The notes below the pieces were generated by a model. The model made no database searches and was not told where the DNA came from. It saw only the letters and a list, made by a program, of their open reading frames with translations. From Trichobilharzia szidati (Eukaryota; Platyhelminthes; Trematoda; Strigeidida; Schistosomatidae): a stretch of 64,000 bases of DNA. The DNA is taken from NCBI GenBank assembly GCA_944472155.2, contig OX235271.1:82535256-82599255 (forward strand), given 5' to 3'. Shown piece after piece: positions 57,462-64,000 of the stretch (its first letter is position 1; each line of letters opens with the position of its first letter). The translations under genes were made by a program, and so were the position numbers.

Positions 57462-57814
57462 TTTAGGTGATTGTAGGTATCGACGTTCGCGAGTTGTACG
57501 GATTATACTAACGCAAGATCTTATACCAACAACCACTATAGTGTTCGTTCTTCGAGTACCAAATGGTAAAGCAAAAGACCAGATTTTGTCGTCCAAATAC
57601 GATATATATTTTGGGACCAAATCGCGGGTAGGAATGAATGCTTAGCTAGCTAGTAATCGTGCACGCACGTGACACGACGAAGAGCACCAAATGGCGGGGA
57701 TGCTTGACCGTAAGCCTTCAGCTAAACAAGTCGACTTAAACAGTGGTGGTCAGCATCCAATGTTGAGTGATGATTGCTGTGGTTAATAATTTTGGGGAAT
57801 TATTTACCGCTACA
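57462..57814 (-). repeat. 3' LTR of young gypsy element
   Basis: 353 bp, identical to 60442-60794. On the minus strand it starts TGTAGCGGTAAATAATTCC and ends ATCACCTAAA, so it is TG...AA rather than TG...CA; the ACCT target duplication supports these ends. Confidence 0.92.
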
Positions 57815-57829
57815 GCTCACTCCCCCCCT
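57815..57829 (-). promoter_or_regulatory. Polypurine tract
   Basis: Minus strand AGGGGGGGAGTGAGC immediately before the 3' LTR: the plus-strand priming site of LTR elements. Confidence 0.8.
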
Positions 57830-58274
57830 AGTGGGTTTGTGAGGACCCTAAGACATGACCAGCCGGAAGGAAAAAAATCTCGATGGTTCCCTGATGGGTG
57901 AAAAAAAATCTTACGAGCGGCTTGGTCGAGAGCCTGCTGGTCTGTCTGCCTATGCTAATAGGGTGTCTGTACATAGCTTCCTCAGTGTTGTTCGTTGGAT
58001 CCCGTGCTTCGTTTGTTTCCTGTCCAGTGCCCGTTGCACCTGGAAAAGAAAACAAGAATGCTGAGAACCTTGTCAAGAAAAATGTACCAAATAAGCGTTT
58101 TTTTTCAAAAAAAAAATATGACATGCATCTACTATACAGTAAAATAATGTAAAGTTCAAAATATCGGGAAAAAAAATATGCATCTAATTTAATTTTATGT
58201 ACGGTTATAGGAAAAATATCATTTACTTGTGTTAAATGACGCAACATCAAAAAAAAAATTGATGTGGCACTCAG

Positions 58275-59537
58275 TTATGTGAGATAGGTGTGAAGGTATT
58301 CTGGAAATCTAACGTGACGTCCAGAACGCGTTTTTTTAGAGTGATCGACCGAAGTAGCCAGTGGGCGTATACCCTGACAGTCAATAGTGTGACCCAGAAA
58401 ATCGAGTGAGTCAACGCCTATTTGACACTTCTGTATATTGATGGTAACACCATGTTGGCGTAACCTTTCAAATGCCAAGTCCAAGTGTCTAAGGTGAGTT
58501 TCCTTATCTGGACTGGCAATGAGGCAGTCGTCTAAGTATGCGTATACAAAGTCGAGACCGCGAAATACTTCGTTGATGAAGCGTTGGAATGTTTGTGCCG
58601 CATTCCGGAGGCCGAATGGCATACGTAGAAATTCGAAAAGTCCGAAAGGCGTGATGATAGCCGTTTTCGGAATATCTTCCGTTGCCATCGGGATTTGGTT
58701 ATATGCTTTAACCAAGTCGATTTTGGAGAATATAGATGCTCCAGATAACGTTGCCGTCAAGTCGTGTATGTGAGGCAAAGGGTAGCAATCAGGGGTTGTT
58801 TTGGCGTTCACTCGCCGGTAATCACCAGTGGGTCGCCAATCGTTGCTATCCTTTTTCGGTACCATATGCAACGGGGATGCCCATGGACTATTCGATGGTC
58901 GAATGATGCCAAGGGTGAGCATATGATCGAATTCGTTTCTGGCAATTCTCAGTTTATCAGGGGCCAGTCGTCGTGCTTTAGATGTCACGGGCTGTCCTGA
59001 GGTTATGATATGGTGCATAACATTGCTGGTTATGCACGGGAGATCGTTAGATGGGCAATTCAGTTCCGGATATTTGTCAACAATCGGTTGAAAAGTTGGA
59101 TCGAGGATTGCTTTCATCTTAACGATTGACAAGCTGGGGCCACTGTAAGTTATGCCTTTGATAGACAAACTAGTAGTGTTGTCAATTAATCGTTTACGGC
59201 GGACGTCTACGAGCAAATCATGATGATTAAGTAGGTCCGTGCCGATGATGGGCATTGTGACGTCAGCGATTAGAAAAATCCACCGAATAGGTTTGCGTAA
59301 ACCTACGTTCAGATAGACGTATTTCCGACCATAGGTTGCAATTGGTTTTCCATTTGCAGCCTGTAGGTTGAAGTTAGGATCCTTCTGTCGATCTGCTGCT
59401 GTAGCAGGAAGGACGCTGACTTCGGCGCCTGTGTCGACTAGATATCTAGTCTGGCTAATTACATCATGGATGTAAAGTAAGCGGCTAGTGCCACCGGCGA
59501 CGGTTGCCGCTAACGCGTGCAGGCGGGATAGTTTCCC
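58275..59537 (-). CDS. pol: Pol of young gypsy element: protease, RT and fused integrase tail
   Basis: About 420 codons read in the -1 frame after the slip site at 59531-59537. Protease: [13 protein letters not shown] (catalytic D-T-G) near residue 35, with I-I-G-T-D-L-L later. [26 protein letters not shown] (motif A Asp), [11 protein letters not shown] (motif B), [10 protein letters not shown] (motif C, Y-L-D-D), D-F-L-G-H-T. Then, right after the end of the fingers-palm region, the frame passes into [17 protein letters not shown], typical of the C-terminal tail of gypsy integrases. Full-length relatives have well over 1,000 residues. The frame is open throughout. Confidence 0.88.
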   Translation of the reverse strand, partial: GKLSRLHALAATVAGGTSRLLYIHDVISQTRYLVDTGAEVSVLPATAADRQKDPNFNLQAANGKPIATYGRKYVYLNVGLRKPIRWIFLIADVTMPIIGTDLLNHHDLLVDVRRKRLIDNTTSLSIKGITYSGPSLSIVKMKAILDPTFQPIVDKYPELNCPSNDLPCITSNVMHHIITSGQPVTSKARRLAPDKLRIARNEFDHMLTLGIIRPSNSPWASPLHMVPKKDSNDWRPTGDYRRVNAKTTPDCYPLPHIHDLTATLSGASIFSKIDLVKAYNQIPMATEDIPKTAIITPFGLFEFLRMPFGLRNAAQTFQRFINEVFRGLDFVYAYLDDCLIASPDKETHLRHLDLAFERLRQHGVTINIQKCQIGVDSLDFLGHTIDCQGIRPLATSVDHSKKTRSGRHVRFPEYLHTYLT

Positions 59538-60328
59538 ACAGACTTGGAGGCTTTGTCGAAATCACAAGGTTTTCGACAACATTTCGCTTCCTTGCCATAG
59601 GTGTTGTGATACCAACACCAGTCAGGATTTTTGAGAGAACGTGTGTTGGACTTAGATCGTCCACGTACGTTTAGCCGTTGAGGGGATCTAGAACGACGGT
59701 TTGAGGAATTGCTAGGCTTGTTTGACCTAAGCATCTGCTGGACGGAGTTGATTAACTCTATCATTGCAGAATCCTTCTTCGAAGTCTGTTCGGTAACAGA
59801 GTATACTTCGGTGACTGGCCGTTTCGTTATCTCTAGAATTCTATCTGCAGAGACAGCTAAATCATCTATGAGAACACCCTGAAGTGTCACAAGTACAGTC
59901 TGAACTGACTGTGGCAGTTTGGATAAAAATAGTTCTCTAAACAGTCCTTCATCGAACTGACTTTGGCCAATGATCTCTTTCATTCTTGCCAGCATGCTCA
60001 CGGCTGACTGATCTCCTAACTCGATGTTACGAAATAACTCATCCAGACGTTGCCGATCTGTGAGAACGTTTCTCTTGAGGATGGATGCTTTTAGCAACTC
60101 GTACGAGTTACTTACCGACATCTGCAGAGTTACGCACCTGCTGAATTCCCGCGGTAGGGCGTGAATAACTGCAAGGAACTGTGAACGTTGATCAGTTATG
60201 CCATGTTCACAAAAATCGGACTCAGCAATCTGAAACCACGTTTCAGCATTATCTGGCCAAAATGGTACTAGCTGAATTGTTTTGGCGGTTGAGCGAATCT
60301 GAATAACCTTGGGGCTAGGATCACTCAT
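59510..60328 (-). CDS. gag: Gag of young gypsy element, CHCC knuckle
   Basis: 272 residues from M-S-D-P-S-P-K-V at 60328; an earlier in-frame ATG at 60373 would add 15 hydrophobic residues, but the old copy also supports the M-S-D start. Capsid-like part includes [18 protein letters not shown] and [11 protein letters not shown] Ser/Arg-rich basic stretch (residues about 205-235) precedes the knuckle C-W-Y-H...C-R-K-P-C (about 238-255), spaced C-x2-H-x9-C-x3-C. This CHCC order is known from the CsRn1 clade of trematode gypsy elements instead of the usual CCHC. Ends at TAG 59512-59510, overlapping pol. Confidence 0.88.
   Translation of the reverse strand: MSDPSPKVIQIRSTAKTIQLVPFWPDNAETWFQIAESDFCEHGITDQRSQFLAVIHALPREFSRCVTLQMSVSNSYELLKASILKRNVLTDRQRLDELFRNIELGDQSAVSMLARMKEIIGQSQFDEGLFRELFLSKLPQSVQTVLVTLQGVLIDDLAVSADRILEITKRPVTEVYSVTEQTSKKDSAMIELINSVQQMLRSNKPSNSSNRRSRSPQRLNVRGRSKSNTRSLKNPDWCWYHNTYGKEAKCCRKPCDFDKASKSVGNYPACTR
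59531..59537 (-). promoter_or_regulatory. -1 ribosomal frameshift heptamer GGGAAAC
   Basis: On the minus strand the gag frame reads GTG GGA AAC TAT. The heptamer G-GGA-AAC fits X-XXY-YYZ exactly, 19 nt before the gag stop, and pol is open in the -1 frame. GC-rich sequence able to pair (GCGTTAGCGGCAACCGTCGC) follows within 15 nt. The old element has GGGAC here. Confidence 0.72.
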
Positions 60329-60423
60329 GACGAAAAGTATGCCGATAACAATATAGTACAAGAATAAACACAAAAAGGAACGAACTCACCGGGTTTATCT
60401 GCGTGTGAATCGAAGATGAAGTT

Positions 60424-60440
60424 CGAGGTTGGGCTCACCA
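60424..60440 (-). promoter_or_regulatory. Primer binding site
   Basis: Minus strand TGGTGAGCCCAACCTCG, one base after the 5' LTR. Starts TGG as required for the CCA end of a tRNA; TGGTGA-CCC-AC agrees with the tRNA-Trp primer reported for the CsRn1 clade at most positions. The tRNA itself is not in the window. Confidence 0.65.
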
Positions 60441-60441
60441 G

Positions 60442-60794
60442 TTTAGGTGATTGTAGGTATCGACGTTCGCGAGTTGTACGGATTATACTAACGCAAGATC
60501 TTATACCAACAACCACTATAGTGTTCGTTCTTCGAGTACCAAATGGTAAAGCAAAAGACCAGATTTTGTCGTCCAAATACGATATATATTTTGGGACCAA
60601 ATCGCGGGTAGGAATGAATGCTTAGCTAGCTAGTAATCGTGCACGCACGTGACACGACGAAGAGCACCAAATGGCGGGGATGCTTGACCGTAAGCCTTCA
60701 GCTAAACAAGTCGACTTAAACAGTGGTGGTCAGCATCCAATGTTGAGTGATGATTGCTGTGGTTAATAATTTTGGGGAATTATTTACCGCTACA
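60442..60794 (-). repeat. 5' LTR of young gypsy element
   Basis: 353 bp, identical to 57462-57814. Promoter and start of transcription should lie here; no clear TATA box was assigned. Confidence 0.92.
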
Positions 60795-60798
60795 ACCT

Positions 60799-61124
60799 CA
60801 TTTTCTTCATTTCCTTTCAACCTTCACTGAGTTTTGAATTTCTTCCTTTGTGATTTATACCTCTCAATTTATTGACTATTTTTAATTTTTCCATTTTGTA
60901 TTTACAACCGACTAAATATCGTTTCAACTTACTTATGAATATGAATATGATGCCTAATAATATGATCTCAAAAACTTCTATTTGTTAAATTAAGTCATAA
61001 CAATTCATTTACATCAGAAACGAGAATCGATCAGACTGAACTGGATAAATTAAAAATCAAGTGGATGACTTACGAGAGTTTTGTAGAATCTATATAATAA
61101 AGTAGTGCAATAAATACATCATAC
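60799..61124. other. Flanking DNA between young gypsy element and solo LTR
   Basis: AT-rich, no recognisable gene or repeat. Confidence 0.5.
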
Positions 61125-61461
61125 TGTAACGACAGAAGACCAGGGCAAGGCGACAGATCGTTTATTGAGAAAATCAAGAAATATTTATAAATTTTTATGT
61201 ATATTATTGTCAGCGGATATGCAACGTCTTCTGATTGGTTGTTTTCTTGCTGAAGGTTATTCTGTACTGCTTGTGACCGTTTCTTAGAAAGTTAAGCCAC
61301 AAATCTGCGAATCGTATTTGCGCACGTTAAGTCTGCTGTGATCGATTAGAGAGTTCCTCAAAGTTAAGCTTTGTTATTGTGTTTTTTTTCTGATGACCCC
61401 AATTTAGGACGTAAACATTAACGTAAGTTGTTGTCTACAATTGCAGACAGCTCTCACCATA
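61125..61461 (-). mobile_element. Solo LTR, about 337 bp, with ATAC target duplication
   Basis: Starts TGTAACGACAGAAGACCAGG and ends CTCTCACCATA; ATAC lies on both sides (61121-61124, 61462-61465). Same family as 56281-56602, with shared stretches such as TCTTCTGATTGGTTGTTT and TGCGAATC. The minus strand has AATAAACGATCTG, a polyadenylation-signal-like site. No internal element sequence adjoins it. Confidence 0.83.
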
Positions 61462-61689
61462 ATACTTCCTAACCAGAATAGTCTAATGTACATTAGTTGA
61501 CCGCTAGGGAGTAAACGTTATCAGCTAGTTCTGTAATGTAGCCACTAAGCTAGATGACTTGCATCAGTCTGCACTTTGAAGTGATGTCAGGTAGCTGGAT
61601 GTAATTGCCGGAAAGGTATGAACTTGGGTTTCGCGTTCATTTCAGACGAGTGCTGATAGGCCATTATTCACTTAAGTGAAACTATGCGA

Positions 61690-61860
61690 GTAAAAGGGGG
61701 ACATTCTGCTGATTAAGGGGAAATCATGACGTAGAAAAAGGGGGACAATGTGCGGCATCTGGGAAAAAGAGGACAATTGCCGCATTTCCGAATTTTGTCC
61801 CCTTATTCTCTCAATGGAATGTCCCATTTTTGTCCCGTGTTTAACACGATTGTCCCCATA
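61690..61860. repeat. Cluster of inverted GGGACA/TGTCCC motifs
   Basis: Three GGGACA or GGACA motifs on the + strand (61697, 61741, 61771) are followed by four TGTCCC motifs (61797, 61820, 61831, 61851). GGGGGACATTCTGCTGATTA pairs imperfectly with the reverse of GTCCCCTTATTCTCTCAATG plus GAATGTCCC, and GCGGC...GCCGC forms an inner hairpin. A foldback element or protein-binding array is possible; not identified. Confidence 0.6.
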
Positions 61861-61861
61861 T

Positions 61862-62940
61862 TTGTAGGATTGGGTTTATTCTTTACTGAAGATGATTCCG
61901 GCCATAACATTACAGTACATCCACGTTTTCACGTTCTACGATGTGCTAACGTTTCACACAGTCAAAGATAAACAATGTTGTATTAGGAAGCACAAGTGAA
62001 AACTTAAAAAGATGTATTGTCAACGAAATGGAATTTCAAAAAAACGCCAAAACGAACGAAAAGTGTATAACCGCGTGAAAACACATACATAACAAGGAAA
62101 AACAATGTTAAATAATACAATGGCAAATATTCCACAAGCATATGTAGAATTAGTTTCTGTAAACGTATAATATGCGTACATGAATTAGTTTTATAAGCGT
62201 ACAGTTAGGCATAATATAGGGGTGCTACAACTTTGACAAGTGAAAGAAAACACACAACAAACAAGAGAACATCAAACAAAGTATTCAGCTAATAGTTCTT
62301 CATCACGAATTGATGTCATCTAGAAAGCTAGTAGAATGCAAGAGACAGACATTTAGATTTCAACTCTTTAACAGTTAGTTAGTACTTATGAATGTACGTG
62401 GGGTCACGTCGAGTATTAGTTGGCCTCAGGGTAAACACATTACGTAAGAGACAATGAAATGGTTTCTATTTGTGGCATTTTTCTGATGAATGTTCTGAAT
62501 CGTGAACTCATTAAAAGTTAAATATTACAGTCCCCAGTATTTATTTAGTTGATGTCCAATAATTTAAAAATCGCCCTTCAAAATCAGTCAATATTTTATA
62601 AAATTTCCAGTTGACTGAAATGATTTATTATCAGAATGATTTTAATTGTTTACTTCTTAAGATATTCCTACATAATTCTGACTAAACTGAATGACATGCT
62701 CATAAAATTGAAATTTTTGAAATTAATGTAATAAATAACTCTATTTCAAGTATGCAAGATCAATAATTTAATTCATTTAAATGCATAATTTACTGATTGA
62801 ATGGATTCAGTATTTCTAGAAACTTATCATATCTCTATTTAGCATGAAGTAATAAAAGTCAGTAAGATAAAAGCGAGTATCTGATTCATGATAACAGGAA
62901 AGAATAAAATATTGAGCAGTGAATAAAACTAATTTAAAAT
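61862..62940. other. Unassigned AT-rich DNA
   Basis: No exon, RNA gene or mobile element recognised. Confidence 0.45.
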
Positions 62941-62949
62941 AAGACACCT

Positions 62950-63510
62950 TCATTACTCTAAAATCTGTTTTGGAAATCTCCTGCACTCAGCATAAATAAC
63001 AAGATCCGGATCTTCAACACAAATATTAAGTCAGTCAGTTCTTCTACATGGCTCAGAAACTTAACCAGCGCGTCATGCAGAGCATTTCGAACAGACGACC
63101 GCAGACTTTTATCAACAGCTGCCACCTTCACCGATTCCATATTGAAGATCAAGTAGCAGACCAGAAAAAGTTAGTAAAATAAAACTCTGAGAACGAGTCA
63201 TCAAGAAACTATTGCTCAACAAACATCTCGAAGAAAATGAAGATAGATCGAGTGCACGGTGAGGAGACCGTCGAATGACATCACGCTGTAGATGGACCCT
63301 CATGTGGAACCCGAGTGGGAAACGACGAGTTGGGCGTTAGTTCAAGGGTGACTTGGAGGAAATTGTGTGAAAAGGAAATGAGAAACTATAGGCAGTTGTG
63401 GGGTCAGCTAAAGTGGGTCGCAGAGAATAGGACAGAGTAGAAATATGCTAGTGAAGCCTTATATTCCTCTCGAAACCCAAGAGAACAAAATAATACTTTA
63501 AAATAACCAA
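62950..63510 (+). mobile_element. RTE-type LINE 3' end, decayed
   Basis: Plus strand: N-K-I-R-I-F-N-T-N-I-K-S-V equivalent at 62988-63030 (AATAACAAGATCCGGATCTT), then L-L-S-T-A-A remains, R-W-K/E-D-R-S-S-A like pieces, W-R-K-L-C-E-K-E-M-R-N, W-G-Q-L-K-W-V-A-E-N-R, and the family tail TGAAGCCTTATATTCCTCTC ending CAAAATAATAC. These are the K-I-R-I-F-N-T-N and W-x-x-L...A-x-x-R segments of schistosome RTE elements. Several stops. Confidence 0.65.
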
Positions 63511-64000
63511 CAATCAAGAAAAGTTTTTAGTATCTGAATGAAATGTGAATCTGGCCCACAGAACTATTGGCTTTAGAAATACAAAAGAGCATAAAAGTGC
63601 AAAGATTCTACGCATTAGTCATAAGGCTAATATGTGCAGAGCTATTACTATGCTCGAAAGCTATCTTTTTTTCTATAAATCAGCTTGGGTCTCTCTGTTT
63701 GACATTGATCCAATAAAGATGTGTCAAGCTTATTAAATTCCTCAACAACAACAAAATATAGCCAATGAGGAGGAGACAGAAAAGTGCTTGACTATCAATG
63801 TGAACCAATCAACACTGAGATGATGAAATTAGAAGTCATCACACAAGTTGTGAATTAGGTTTGATGCAAAAATAGCCTGTGGGTACCGCGCTACCCCAAA
63901 TCTACCAAAAACAGGGAGTATGAATAATGAAAACAGTAAAAGACTCCTTTTTAGAGAAACACTGTATTGTATTCCGCATATATATATCATTGAAGCGATA
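63511..64000. other. Right end of window, nothing recognised
   Basis: A 63-codon open frame at 63545-63736 (+) has no similarity that I recognise and no splice context. Confidence 0.4.

Larger units (their letters stand above)
57462..60794 (-). mobile_element. Young Ty3/gypsy (CsRn1-like) element, internally deleted
   Basis: 3,333 bp with two 353-bp LTRs that I find identical at every base, flanked by ACCT on both sides (57458-57461 and 60795-60798). Minus-strand order: 5' LTR, primer site (TGGTGAGCCCAACCTCG at 60424-60440, one base after the LTR, compatible with a tRNA-Trp-type primer), gag, slip site, pol (protease, RT, integrase tail), purine tract (57815-57829), 3' LTR. RNase H and nearly all integrase are absent, so it is non-autonomous. 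Identical LTRs mean a recent insertion. It landed at the outer end of the old element's LTR. Confidence 0.92.

Noticed and set aside
57828..58250. 140-codon minus-strand frame in the young gypsy element
   Set aside because: Lies between pol stop and 3' LTR in poly-A/T-rich sequence; no domain recognised, probably 3' untranslated.

Overview
The window looks like AT-rich flatworm (trematode) nuclear DNA, almost certainly Schistosoma. The main evidence is three copies of the SM-alpha type SINE carrying a hammerhead-ribozyme sequence, Penelope-like elements with GIY-YIG endonuclease domains, a Ty3/gypsy element with a CHCC-type Gag knuckle (CsRn1-like), RTE-type LINE remains and many tRNA-headed SINEs. 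There is no bacterial-style gene organisation. The assignment rests on family knowledge and sequence reading; no search was run.

Region 1 (about 1-37.7 kb) is mostly one intron-rich protein-coding gene on the minus strand. Nine coding exons could be placed by splice sites, with matching reading phase at every junction but one. They run from an ATG at 37629 down to 1070, and the gene continues off the left edge. The exons encode a Ser/Asn/Pro/Thr/Gly-rich, low-complexity, partly acidic protein (about 620 residues visible) that I do not recognise; a transcription-regulator-like, intrinsically disordered protein is the best guess. One exon is a 23-nt microexon. The 71-nt exon at 27219-27289 breaks the frame unless it is a cassette or one more exon was missed. 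The introns hold most of the repeats: tRNA-like SINEs, 3' ends of at least two LINE families, Penelope-like fragments, hammerhead SINEs and microsatellites.

Region 2 (about 37.7-51 kb) is intergenic or unassigned DNA with a LINE reverse-transcriptase remnant (38.7 kb), Penelope-like terminal pieces (39.7 kb), a long AT repeat (41.2 kb) and SINE copies. Two short homologous exons, on opposite strands at 45.37 kb (+) and 48.8 kb (-), appear to come from one gene family.

Region 3 (about 51-61.5 kb) is a nested transposon cluster. From left to right it holds a Penelope-like terminal fragment, a decayed RTE LINE (+), an old decayed gypsy element (-) interrupted by a SINE (12-bp target duplication) and by a solo LTR (TTAG duplication), then a very young gypsy element (-) with two identical 353-bp LTRs and an ACCT duplication, and finally a second solo LTR (ATAC duplication). 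The young element has lost RNase H and most of integrase but keeps Gag, protease and RT, with the integrase tail joined in frame to RT. It also carries a textbook -1 frameshift heptamer between gag and pol.

Region 4 (61.5-64 kb) has an unusual cluster of inverted GGGACA/TGTCCC motifs and a decayed RTE 3' end. No convincing functional tRNA, rRNA, CRISPR array or complete cellular gene is present.
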